A stretch of 64,000 bases of DNA from Promerops cafer (taxonomy: Eukaryota > Chordata > Aves > Passeriformes > Nectariniidae), in NCBI GenBank assembly GCA_013398275.1, contig VZSE01005937.1, positions 154,780-218,779 of the forward strand. Reading direction: 5' to 3'. Positions within the stretch are counted from its first letter, which is position 1. Each line of letters starts with the position of its first letter. The notes beneath the pieces were generated by a model. That model was not told where the DNA came from. It made no database searches and saw only the letters and a list, made by a program, of their open reading frames with translations. Shown here in pieces: positions 1 through 10,289 of the stretch. A program made the translations under genes and the position numbers.

Positions 1-350
1 GTTCTAGTTAGATTTCACATAGAAACTACCATGCCGATGTTAGTTTGCATTAGAAGAAGCTCTTATCTCCTCATTTGCCTCCTGCCACATCCAGGATTTA
101 ATCTGAGCTGTTGTTTACTTGCAGCCTTTGTACTGAAATGGGGAAACTAGCTGCAGCTGTTGGCAAAAGCTTGGTTTGGCTTTCATAGCTGCTAATATTC
201 GTGATGATACCAATGTTTATACATCTTTCAAATCTAATGTTGTTTCAGCTGTGCTGGAAACCTGCTCATTGAAACCAAGTGACAGGAGACAGAAAACTGC
301 CTTCAACTACAGAGAAATTAAATAAGAACTTAATTTTTATTGTTCATTAC

Positions 351-557
351 CAGGTGGTTCATTAGCCCTGAGAATACTTGGTCCTTTGTGTTTGGAGTTT
401 TAAATGGCTTGATCAAAAGAAATTTACCATTGTTTCTGACATCTGAATAGTATTCATGTGCTGATGGATTACCTGAGCAGATTTTAATCTCTAACCTATC
501 TAGGCTTTCAGAAAACGGATGTGGGAATCCATTTTTCTCTTTGTGTGGATTATGAAA
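351..557 (-). CDS. Candidate internal exon, 69 codons, gene unknown
   Basis: Read on the minus strand, a long pyrimidine tract ending TTTTTTCAG (558 and just above) is followed by 207 bases with no stop in one frame. They end at CACCTG|GTAATG, a usable donor whose GT is the complement of 349-350. The length is an exact multiple of three and the exon would be phase 0 at both ends. The 69-residue peptide is hydrophilic. It runs from FHNPHKEKNG, through LEIKICSGNP and YYSDVRNNGKF in the middle, to FSGLMNHL. I see no signal peptide, membrane segment or known motif, and I do not recognise the family. The frame stays open a little beyond both splice sites. A chance pseudo-exon is a real alternative. 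RNA-seq or a protein search would decide. Confidence 0.33.
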
Positions 558-1281
558 CTGAAAAAATTTAGACACAATAAGCAAGAAAGATCAAAAAGGG
601 TTTAGGCAGCTACCTGCCACTTTGTCTAAATCTGGAAGTGCAATCAGTAGCTGCTGCTTAGCCTTGGATCTTCTGAAAGTGTGTGGGTAGGTAATTCTTA
701 AATCACCAGGAAAGTTCTGGTAGGACATAATGAGAGAGATTTGCATTTATAAACATCCCCATTGGTGCGTAGCTAATGACTTTAAGTTAGGTTGTTTTGT
801 TCATTATTGTATGCTAGATTTTCTTGACTAGAAAAGAAGTTTCTGTAGAAATATTTGCTTGTGGGATTCACTGGTAGAATTAGCAGCACGGAGTAGGTTA
901 GATGCCTGCAAGTACAATAAAGCAGGAACATTCTCAAACTTCTCTGTCCTTACTCCTATAGCTCAGATTGTTCAAACCTGAGAATGGAGAAAGAGGGTTG
1001 ACCACACAGTGCCTTCTTTATGTAGATTTGCAATAACAACAATAACAATTCACAGGAGTGTGGCCCTTCCTCTAAGATGTGAAAATAAGTGGTGAAAGTA
1101 AATGGAGTCGTAACCAACTTATGGGACACAGGATAGCCATCTTGGTGTCATTACATAGCTGGATGTCTATCCCACCCTTTCATCTGTATCACTTAAGAGA
1201 CTGCTTTTATTAATCTTATGAGCATGCTTTACTTCAAACATCTTTGTTAGCAGGTTATTACTTTCCTGATGAAACAGTTTA
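558..1281. other. Unannotated AT-rich sequence
   Basis: No repeat, RNA gene or convincing exon seen. A short AAC-rich stretch (aataacaacaataacaatt) lies near 1030-1050. Nothing else stands out. Confidence 0.5.
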
Positions 1282-1432
1282 GCCCTAGCACCAAGCCTGA
1301 CAGAGTTCAAGGAGTGTTTGGATGACACCCTCAGGCACATGGGGATGATTCTTGGAGATGTCCTCTGCAGGACCAGGAACTGGACTCAATGATCCTGTGG
1401 ATCCCTTCTAACTTAGAGTATTCCATGATTCT
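1282..1432 (+). mobile_element. CR1 LINE, 3' end only
   Basis: This 150-base piece matches the very end of CR1 elements: the ORF2 C-terminal region (TTCAAGGAGTGTTTGGATGA) and then the 3' UTR (GACTCAATGATCCTGTGG, CCTTCTAACTTAGAG). It finishes in a degenerate ATTCCATGATTCT tail. CR1 elements are usually cut off at the 5' end because reverse transcription stops early, which explains why only the tail is here. It is an inert fossil. Confidence 0.88.
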
Positions 1433-1669
1433 AGGACCAAGGGAAAAACTGTTTGAATCACTCCTTTTTTCCCCAACATATCTAAATTTTAGCACAAGAG
1501 CATATTTTCATGTCAATTGTTGTGTTATAATTGTGGTTTGATTTCATGAAAATATGTGAAGATGCACTTGCCAAAAATACCCACCCAACATAAGAGGAAA
1601 ATTTGGACTTGGATTTTGGTATATATTTTGGCTCACAGTGATCCTCAGCTTTGAATGTATCATATCTAG

Positions 1670-2261
1670 TGTGCTGGTTTCAGCTGGGGTAGAGTTAATT
1701 TTCCTCACAGTGGCTGGTATGGGGCCGTGGTTTGGATTTGTGCTGAACACAGAGTTGATAATACAGAGATATTTTTGTTACTGCTGAGCAGGGCTTGCAC
1801 AGAGCCAAGGCCTTTTCTGCTTTTGGTACTGCCACACTGGGGAGGGGACTGGGGGTGCTGGGGGGTTGGGAGGAGACAGAGCCAGGACAGGTGACCCAAA
1901 CTGACCAAAGGGATAATCCAGACCCTGTGACATCATGTCAGTGTATAAAATGGGGGGAAGAAGGAGGAAGGGGGGACATCTGGAGTGATGGCATTTGTCT
2001 TCCCAAGTCATCATCATGCATGATAAGGCCCTGCTTTACTGGAGGTTGTTGAAGACCTGCCTGCTCTTGGGAAGCAGCGAATTAATTCCTTGTTTTCTTT
2101 GCTTGTGTTCATGGCTTTTGCTTTCCCTGTTAAATTGTCTTGATCTCAACCCGTGACTTTTCTGTGTTTTACCATTACCATTCTCTCCCTGATCCCCCTT
2201 CTGGGGGAGTGAATAAGAGGCTGTGGGGATCTTGCCTTCTGGCTGGAGTTAAAACATGACA
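1670..2261 (+). mobile_element. Solo LTR, avian ERV family A (copy 1)
   Basis: The element begins TGTGCTGGTTTC and ends AAAACATGACA, so it has the TG...CA ends of a retroviral LTR. The flanks are TCTAG on the left and CCTAG on the right, a 5-bp target duplication with one mismatch, which fits an ERVL-type integration. Inside are a TATA box (1944-1950) and, further on, a CCTGTTAAATTGTCTT segment where related copies carry a poly(A) signal. No retroviral internal sequence follows, so this is a solo LTR left by recombination between the two LTRs of a provirus. It closely matches the copy at 61713. The family is a common songbird LTR; I would expect a TguLTR5-like name but cannot check it. Confidence 0.88.
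1944..1950 (+). promoter_or_regulatory. TATA box of LTR family A copy 1
   Basis: TATAAAA sits about 275 bases into the LTR, in the position expected at the U3/R junction. The copy at 61713 reads TACAAAA here, so only this copy keeps an intact box. It could start transcription rightward, but activity is unproven. Confidence 0.55.
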
Positions 2262-2842
2262 CCTAGTTTTGCCCAAACACCTTTAATTGAATTACTTTAC
2301 ATAAAAGCACAAAGAAGTGAATTTGAGGAAATAAATGTGGCAATGCTCTAACAATTATAAAAATGACATAGCACAACCTGAAAATTTCCATGTGGTTTTT
2401 GCAAATAATTTGATTTCAATTCAAACGCTCCTTTTTGTTACCAGCTGGAAAAATATAAATACAAAGTGTAATTGGTGAGATAAGAAAAAATGCTACAATT
2501 TTGTCTCAAAAATAGTACTTAAACCAAACGTTCCCCAGACAAATTGGAAAACATCAGTAATACATGTAAGTTTTAACTTTTTTTTTTTTAACATAGCCAG
2601 TCTGACAAAAAAAAAAAAAACATGCAGCTTGATCTCAAGACTGGAAAAGCTGCAGACAAGAACAGGAAATTGAAATCAGTTTTTTCAAAGAGATGTGTGC
2701 ACATAAGCAAACTCAGAAAACCTTAGCGTGTATCATATGTGGCGTCAAAGCTCTTCCTTCCCTTCACCCCACACAGAAAAGCGTGCGTGGTTTACATTTT
2801 ATTTATTTATTTATTATTAAAATGAAAGCTCTGCAGCACTGA
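2262..2842. other. AT-rich sequence with homopolymer runs
   Basis: Contains a 12-base T run (2578-2589), a 14-base A run (2607-2620) and an ATTT microsatellite (2796-2814). No gene or interspersed repeat recognised. Confidence 0.6.
2796..2814. repeat. (ATTT)n microsatellite
   Basis: About four to five tandem ATTT units immediately before the CpG-dense block. Confidence 0.85.
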
Positions 2843-2989
2843 GTCTATTACCAGAATGGACGGATTCAATACCTGTTCAGCGATGTGTTCAAGATGGAAG
2901 CAACATCGCTAGATGTCGAAGACGCCATGCGCACATTTNACCGGCGCCCGTGCTTGGTACGGCTGGCATGCTGCTGCGTGGCTATTTAA
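2843..2989 (+). other. CpG-dense block with 48-codon open frame
   Basis: This short segment is unlike its surroundings: 11 CpG dinucleotides fall between about 2860 and 2985, including CCGGCGCCCG, while the flanking kilobases have few. A frame opens after TGA (2840-2842) and runs 48 codons to TAA (2987-2989), beginning VYYQNGRIQYLFSDVF and ending RRPCLVRLACCCVAI. An N at 2939 makes one residue unknown. The preceding CTATTACCAG is a weak acceptor, so a terminal exon is possible. A TATTTAAA motif overlaps the stop codon, so a small promoter or other constrained element is also possible. I do not recognise the peptide. Confidence 0.3.
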
Positions 2990-5175
2990 ACATGGATTCT
3001 GTCCTGCTTCTGCGACTGCAGGCCATTAGTTCCCTGAGCCTTTCTTTGCCTTCTTCAATTGGCATAACAAGGGAATGAATGCAAGGGCCTGTTAGCAGGG
3101 CAGGAGTGCTGACTTGTAGCCCTGTAACCATATTCAACAAGGGAATGTTCTAAACTTCATCTCCTGGAAGTCTGCTGTGTGTTACGTGCCTGCAGCTATT
3201 ACCCACTAAAGGACTTCACATTTTTGAATACTTAAAACTGAAAGAAACAGATATGGGAGAAACTACATAAATCCATTATTGCAGCAGGAATATCTTTCTG
3301 CTTCAGGCAGAGAAGATAAATTGCCACCAAAGTGATACAAAGTTGGTTTGATTATTTCATTGGATCAAATATATCATGCTGTCTTGAAATCTCTTTGCTT
3401 TTAAGTCAAAATTAAAGAATTTTACCATAACCATATTAGACACTATAATTTGCATATTTTTCATCTCAAAAGAGACTTTTGAAGTTATGTAATTCTTAAG
3501 TATTTAATTGTTCTTCACATCATTGAAATATCAAATTATATCCAGAAACAGAGAGGATTCTCTTGCTAGATAGGAGTGATTGACTCTCTATCTGACAAGA
3601 ACAGAATTCTTATGTTAGGGAAAGAAACAGCATTAAGAAAGTAACTCAAAGAGCACCAGCTCTTATTTTGTTCAACACTGGGATTTAAGCATTCTTTCTG
3701 TTTGGAACTAAGAATGCCAATATTTTGTGCTTGCACAAAAAAACAGTCATTGAGTTAAATACTAATTTGTTCTGTAAGATCACAATGGTGACGTTCTTGC
3801 TCAGAAAAGGGTGAAAGCCTGCTTCTGCATGGATTTCTTTTGCATAGCTTATCAGTGACATCTTGATTTACTTGCAAATGCAGATTAAATAATGGCACAG
3901 CCTGGGGCTATTGGAACATTTGTAAATTAAATTGTTCCTACTAAAATTTTGCAAGAACAGGTTTAACTATGGAGGATTAAGAAAAAACAAAAAATCCTAA
4001 ACCAACAGGAAAGTTAATGAAATCCTTACTGCTTTCCAGATGAATTTATTTCAGCTTAATTTTTCTCTTTCTACCTAATTTTACTTTATGCGGGCCTGAT
4101 ACAACCCAGCAGTCAGAAACTGTAGCTGTTTTGTTTGCAGTTAATTCAGCTCTTTCTCGACATTATGCCAGTGATGTTATGGATGAGATCATAAATTTCG
4201 GTCCCAGGAACTAAGTGAGGTGCAGGTACCAAAAAGATGTTATCTGATGCCAGCGTGTGAGGAAGAGTTAAATCTTTTTGACAACTCAATGGTTCCCTTT
4301 GGGTTTGCACAAATGGCACCTGTTGTTGAAGTCAATAGAGCTTACAATTTAATTTCATCTGCCTGCAAACAATCTCACTCATTAGGGGGTGAAATGATGA
4401 TAGAATTCACTGAGGCATGCAGTTTCACTTTCTACAGGGCACTACGTAAGTACAGTCATCATTTTCAGTGAAGGGAGGCACAATTATCTTGGAAACTGAT
4501 TGTAAAGCAGAAGAAAGGAAAAAATGTCTGGGAAAAACATAATAAAAATTCAGTCTCACTACATTTTTCTGCTGATGCCAATTTGCAATCTAATTATAAT
4601 ATTTAACATGACATGGAAATATAGAAATCAAGAAAAGAAAGGGCTAATAATGCATTTTCCTATATATTTCAATATTTCCTATATATTTCCTATATATTTC
4701 ACCAGTTTTGGACAACAGGTACACGTAAATAAATATCTCAGTGGGGATCAAGGGTTAATTCACCCCAAATTTAATTTATTTGCATTAAAAATACCTGCTC
4801 CTACTTGCTGCAGCTCTTTAGGTGAATTAACCAGCCAGATAATGTGTTTCCTATGTTTTAGTGCAAAGGGTGTGAACTTAACAGCATATTAAGGTAATGG
4901 GGCCCAACATTCCCTACGTCACATTAAACTGTCTGACTTGCAATTGGTATCCCAGAATGCTTTGCATCCTGCTAGGACTAACTGATCAATTTGTCAGTGT
5001 GCCTCAATTGCTTTTGTGTCAGGCTGCTGTATGTCAGCTCCTTGCTCAACTGTTTGGCTGTAGCGAAATTTGAGTCATTCTCCTGCAGTCAGAATCATCA
5101 TAATGTCGGAGAGGTCATGCACCTGCACATGCACCTACCTGGAGAAGTGCTGACATCCATTGCTAAGGTACAATC
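2990..5175. other. Unannotated sequence
   Basis: No recognisable gene or dispersed repeat. It holds open frames of 83-122 codons on the plus strand (for example 4220-4471 and 4524-4892) that lack splice context and family resemblance. The second of these is partly built from a local tandem repeat at 4656-4702. Confidence 0.5.
4656..4702. repeat. Short tandem repeat, CCTATATATTT units
   Basis: Three copies of an 11-12 base unit (CCTATATATTTC), the first separated from the other two by a few bases. It looks like local slippage. Confidence 0.75.
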
Positions 5176-5954
5176 AGGTTCAACAAGGCCCAGTGCTGGG
5201 TCCTGCCCTTGGGTCACAGCAACCCCAGGCAGTGCCACAGGCTGGGGCAGAGTGGCTGAAAAGCTGCCCACAGGAAAAGGACCTGGGGGTGCTGGTGACA
5301 GCAGCTGAACATGAGCCAGCAGTGCCCAGGTGGCCAAGAAGGCCAATGGCATCCTGGTCTGTGCCAGCAATAGTGTGGCCAGCAGGACCAGGGCAGGGAT
5401 TGTCACCCTGTACTTGGCACTGATGAGGTCACCAGTGTCCAGTTTCCAGTTGAATCCTGTGTCCAGTTTTGGTCCCCTCAGTACAAGAAAGACATTGAGG
5501 TACTGGAGCATGTCCAGACAAGAACAATGAAGCTGATGAAGAGTCTGAAACATAAATCCTGTGAGGAGTGGCAGAGAGAGCTTGGGATTGTTTAGCCTGG
5601 AGGTAAGGAGATTCAGGGGGTACCCTACCACACTCTACAGCTGCTTGAAAGGAGATTGTAGCCATGTGGAGGGTCAGCCTCTTCTCCCAGAAAACTAGTG
5701 ACAGTACAAGAGGAAATGATTTCAAATTGCATCAGGGGAGATTTAGATTTGAGATTAGGGAAAATTTGTTCACTGAAAGACTGGTTAAGCATTGGAACAG
5801 GCTGTCCCAGGGAACTGGTGGGAGACCATTCCTGGAGTGTTCAAAAAGCTAGTAAATTCATCATATTGTTTAGTGGGTATAATGGTATTAAGTCAAATAT
5901 TGGACTTGATAATCTTGGTGTTTTCCAACCTTAATGATTCTATGATTCTGTGAT
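5176..5954 (+). mobile_element. CR1 LINE, 5'-truncated, ORF2 end plus 3' UTR
   Basis: The match to CR1 starts abruptly at AGGTTCAACAAGGCCCAG, inside the reverse transcriptase C-terminal region, and continues through the 3' UTR to TTCTATGATTCTGTGATT. Reading frames are broken: relative to CR1 coding sequence there is a missing base around CAGGCTGGGG and a 2-base loss at AGCCAGCAGTGCCCAGG. The first 218 bases (5176-5393) are about 98% identical to 11790-12007 in the larger CR1 downstream, including both frameshifts. The rest of the element is clearly more divergent from that copy. No protein can be made. Confidence 0.9.
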
Positions 5955-6546
5955 TAAGGTAATGCTCTATAAAGATTTAGCAGAAAAGAGACGCCTGTGA
6001 AACTATCACTGAGGAAATCAAGGAATATGCTCAAACCACAGCTGCAATCCCAGTCAAAAAGAAGAAGCTGAAACCAGCATAGTTGAGGAGAACTATGGCT
6101 CCTTTGGCAGAGATTGTGTTATCTACCTCTGTCTTTCCAGTAAATGAGCAGGATTTTTTTCTTGGATACCGTTCTCCAGCTGCCATGACCCTGAAAGGCA
6201 GAGCTTTTGTTGGAGGACCTAATTCAACCTCTTCATAGAAATGCAGAAGGCTGACTTTGTCTTTGGAGACCCTGGTGGGAGGAGGCGGAAACACCCACAA
6301 TGACCCAGATTTCTCCCCTAAGTCACTTTTGTTCTAAGCAAGAAACAGAAAGTGATTAAACTGTGTGTACCTGTGTTCACTTCAGATGGATTTGGCAACA
6401 ATCCAGTACAAGTACACAATCCAGCTAGGAGTTTTTCCAACTGGCTCTCTTCACCTATCCTGTTTATTCAAAAAGGCACTTGCAATAAAGGAAGGAGATA
6501 TTTCTGCAGGGATTACATGGTCTGTGGTCATCTGCGTGTCATCATG
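5955..6546. other. Sequence between two CR1 pieces
   Basis: On the minus strand an 89-codon open frame (6031-6300) ends in a hydrophobic stretch, GAIVLLNYAGFSFFFLTG. Within it, CCTCCTCCCACCAG|G could be an acceptor (exon from 6271) and GACAGAG|GTAGAT a donor (exon to 6127). I do not recognise the product and treat it as a weak exon candidate only. Confidence 0.25.
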
Positions 6547-6641
6547 AATCATAGAATGGTTTGGGTTGGAAGGGACCTTAGAGATCGTCTAGTGGCTGTT
6601 GTGGAGAGGGACACATTCCACTAGACCAGGTTTCTCAGAGC
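6547..6641 (-). mobile_element. CR1 LINE, 3' end fragment
   Basis: AATCATAGAATGGTTTGGGT followed by GGAAGGGACCTTAGAGATC and CACTAGACCAGGTT is the reverse complement of a CR1 3' tail. Only about 95 bases remain. It points the opposite way to the CR1 at 5176, so it is an independent insertion. Confidence 0.88.
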
Positions 6642-7760
6642 TTCATCGATCTCTATCTCTCTTTAATTTCTCATTTCCTTCACTTTCCTGTTATTAATAA
6701 TATTGCTAGCCTCTTCTTTGCCAGCGTACCTGCTTTATTCCACATGTTCCAGAATACAACCTTGTTTTTATCTCTCACCCTCTTCCTTTGGCAAGAACAG
6801 ATCTCACAGTGTGAATATGCTTGTGGCATGCTTTGAAACTTAGCCACCACCACAACCAGTTGCTGCTTTCACCAGCTGCTGCTTTATGGCCTACTTGGGT
6901 TGCAGATGTTTTACTGTTATATATCATATCCATCCATTTCCACAGCCTAACAATCTATCTGAATTCATGGGATTTAATAAAATAAAAACATTATCTGCAT
7001 TTTCTGAAGAGGTATTTTGCTGACTTGTTCGTGTACACATTATTCTAGGTCAAGAACACTAAAGTTCTAAATCCTTATGTAGAATTATATATTTCTAATT
7101 GATATCACATGTGTCTAAATTCATGGTGAGTGACATATCACTTCCACAATGCTGAAAATCAGAATAAAACTAAGTCGTACAAAAATTATTAGGTGTTCTT
7201 ACCATCAAGATGTCAACTCGGCCTCATGTTACGTTATACCTTTTCGGGTGATACATTCCATAGGTAGCTATCTAGTGGAGTAGATATTGTGTATTTATTT
7301 GGAAGAAAGAGCATGGAGATGGATGCCTGGGAAAGGTTGAGATGAGGAAATAAGTCAGCATGGGCTAGCTGGTGAATTTATACTGTTTGCAGAGCAAAGA
7401 TTTAACGAAGAGAGGCAAAAATTCTGCTGTGGCTCCACCATGTCTGCCTTCTGCCTGAGTCTCCATGGAAAAGGTTTCAGACCAGTTCCACAATATTTTC
7501 TTGATATCAGCTCCACGAATAAGTCAAAGGAAGAAATCTATTTTTCTGCAGGAGATAGGAACCTAGCTTGACGGCATCAAAATCTTTCTGTTTTGTCTCT
7601 TGTCCTGTTCCACTATTTTCTTCTCAATTCATCATCACCCCCCAGGCGACAATATGAATATAAATCTCAAAGTGAATACAAATCTAAAAAGATTAATTTT
7701 TACTTCTTTAAAAAAGTCTTATCACCTCCAAGGAATTGTTCGATATGAAGACTTCTGTAA
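6642..7760. other. Unannotated sequence
   Basis: No gene, RNA or repeat recognised. AT-rich, with no CpG cluster. Confidence 0.5.
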
Positions 7761-8312
7761 TATGCTGGGTCTGGCTGGGATGGCATTAATTTTCCTCACA
7801 GCAGCCCAAATGGTGCTGTGTTTTGGATTTGTCAGTAAACCAATGTAGATAACACACCAGTATCTTGGCAAATGCTCAGCAGTGCTTGTACAGCATTAGT
7901 TTTTCTTTTTTCCCATTCTGCCCTCAGAGAGTAGGCTGAAGGCGGTCAAGAAGTTGAATGGGAATACAGCCAAGATATCTGAATGAAACTGACAAGAGGG
8001 TTACTCCAATCTATATAATGTCATATTTGAAATAAAAACAGAGAAGAGGGTTTCTGTGGGGAGAGAGAGATTGTCCAGAGACTGGCTGGACACTGGCCAG
8101 CTTGTGGAAGATGGTGAATGATGGCCTCTATATCTCTCTGGGGTTTTTTGTTGATTTTTTCTTCCTTTCTACTAAACTCCCTTTATCATAACCCATGAAT
8201 CTCCTGGTTTTTGCTCTTCCTAGTCCCTCTCCTGTACCCTCCCTTAGCAGTGTAAAGGGAGTGAGCAGACAGCTGTGGGGTGCTGAGCTACTGGCCAGAG
8301 TCAATCTGCCAC
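7761..8312 (+). mobile_element. Solo LTR, diverged family A variant (copy 2)
   Basis: The 5' part (GGCTGGGATGGCATTAATTT, TTTTGGATTTGTCAG, GCTCAGCAGTGCTTGTACAG) aligns with the start of the family A LTRs. The 3' part (AGTGAGCAGACAGCTGTGGG, TGCTGAGCTACTGGCCAG) aligns with their end. The middle differs and matches a shorter LTR variant (AAAACAGAGAAGAGGGTTTC, TACTAAACTCCCTTTATCAT). Substitutions are many, so this is the oldest family A copy here. No target duplication could be identified, so the ends are approximate. Confidence 0.72.
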
Positions 8313-8429
8313 TCATAATGTGTTCTCAAGCAATGACTGCCTTACTGTTTCCTACTTTTGTGATGTTCCCATGTTTCAATGTTACACATCTCCCTAAAGC
8401 TCTGCTGTCTTCCACTGCTGTGGTATGTG

Positions 8430-9140
8430 GCCAAACATCTGTCCAGCTGCTGACCAATTCCCCTATCTTAACAGGACAAGAAAAATCTCCTGGGTTGAGA
8501 TAAAGTCAAGGAAATTATTTACCAACTTCTGTCATGGACAAAACAGGCTTGATGTAGGGAAGATTGATTTGATTTATAGCCAGTTAACATATGTTTAGAC
8601 AGTGAAAACCAAAGCCATCTTCCCAGGCTCAGCTCCAATCTATTGCCAGCTTGTCTCTTCCAATGCTGAGCAGTGCGGGGGGATTGGGAATGGGAGTTGT
8701 GGTTGGTCCATAACAATTCCTCTCTACCACTCCTTCCTCCTGACACCTCTTTTGATTCAATATGGGTCTCCCTTCAGGCTGTGGTTGTAGTTTGAACCCA
8801 GTCCTGTGTTGGCTGTCCATGGACAGTGGGGAAATACCTGCTCCACCATGCAACACCTCCTCCCATTTTTCCTTTCCTGTCCAGAATATTTCCTCTTTTG
8901 TTTCTCACTCTTTTTTTCCCCCTCCTCTTCTGCCTGTCTGGCACTTTTGGCCTCTCTTAAGTTTCTTTCCCAGGGGAGCCACCATCTTGGTTGGTGGTGG
9001 ATTTGTTGGAGCCACATGATATCATGTGTTTCCAGTGTGAGGCAGCTCCAACTTCTCTTCACACAAGTTGCCCCTGCACTCCCTGGGCACAGCCACCCCA
9101 CACAGAAGTGAAGGAGACACATCTCACATCTACACACTAG
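8430..9140 (-). mobile_element. Solo LTR, avian ERV family B (copy 1)
   Basis: Read on the minus strand this matches a second common bird LTR. Signatures on the plus strand, in order, are CTCCTGGGTTGAGATAAAG, CATGGACAAAACAGGCTTGA, CAGTGCGGGGGGATTGGGAA, then CAGGGGAGCCACCATCTTGG and GTTGGAGCCACATGATATCA. It lies head-to-head with the family A variant just upstream, making a 1.4-kb cluster of two ERV remnants. The ends are eroded and placed approximately. Open frames across it in several directions are noncoding LTR sequence. Confidence 0.7.
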
Positions 9141-10289
9141 GAAAGGGATCTTTGAATATGGCCTCTAGAAATGGAATGTAAATTTAACTTGCTCATTAAT
9201 TTGTACCCAAGTTATAGCTGTTACAGGTGTTATAACTACCATGAAAGTTTCTTATGTTATCACACTGTGCTCTCCCAAAACAGGATAGATATTTTCTGCA
9301 TTTTCATTTGCTTTCAATTTTCTTTAAGATAGAACTTACAGCAAATTTAAAAAACCAACAAGCTTCTGACATTTTAGGTCATAGACTGAGCCTGCTTTAA
9401 CATGCTAATCATGTAAGTAGCAGTCTGTATTTCTTTTTAAATTTACCATTTTATCATTTAGGGGCATAAGTATTAAGTAAATACAATTAGCTATTGAAAC
9501 AACTTACCAACATTAGTACTGAATTATCCTAACTGGCAATTTTTTCATCAGAACTGCTTGTTTGTAACAGACATGCTTCAGCTTGTACAATAATTAATTT
9601 TGTGCCCTGTGTATTTAAAATAAATCAACACTGTTCCCTTTTGTCCACAGTCCATGAAACTTCAGGGAAAGCTTGACTCCTGTGAATGCATATAGAATTT
9701 TTTTTTTTTTTTTGCTTCATGGAAGAAGACAGCAAGAGAGAGCTTTTATCCCAGACTTGCTATATTGCTGTAATACTTGGGAGGATCTTTCTGGCTGGTA
9801 AGAAGCATAAATACCTCAGAGACTGTCCTGGCTTAGTTTCCTGAATTCAAGAAAACAATGTTGGGCAGTTGGATTTATTGCTTTTATATCTATGCTTAAG
9901 CATGAAACTTGGTATTAAATTCTGCACAAGAGTGTTTTTAAAAAACAATAATCATAAATAATGCTCTAGACAATTTTTCTTTAGCTGTGAACAAGTCTAC
10001 TGTCAAGCATATCAAAGTCCCTACAGGAATGGAAAGCAACATACTGAAGCTTAGGCTTCAGGACAGCACATAAAAGTGAAAGTTAGGAGTAGATTTTACT
10101 GCAGAGATTACCTTGGATTAATTTTCTTTTAATTTTTCTGTCCTTTGTTTTAGATAAAGAAGAAAAAGAAATTAGGGTTCATGGAAGAATAGGTACAAAT
10201 AGCTGTAGAATCATTGTGCTGTCTTTTAAAAGCAGCCTACAGTCCTAATCCCACGTCTGTCCTGATATATTTGTATCTTAAGGGGATTG
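9141..10289. other. Unannotated AT-rich sequence with a poly-T run
   Basis: A 16-base T run is at 9698-9713. No other feature recognised. Confidence 0.5.

Noticed and set aside
1778..2052. Open frames on both strands across the LTR at 1670, repeated at 61738-62128
   Set aside because: They sit in noncoding LTR sequence and recur only because the two LTRs are copies.
5098..5631. A 177-codon minus-strand open frame
   Set aside because: It is antisense to a CR1 element; the same antisense frame recurs at 11697-12029 in the other CR1, so it comes from the repeat and is not a gene.
8040..8095. AATAAAAACAGAGAAGAGGG region considered as a host poly(A) site
   Set aside because: It lies inside the family A LTR variant, so it is part of that element.
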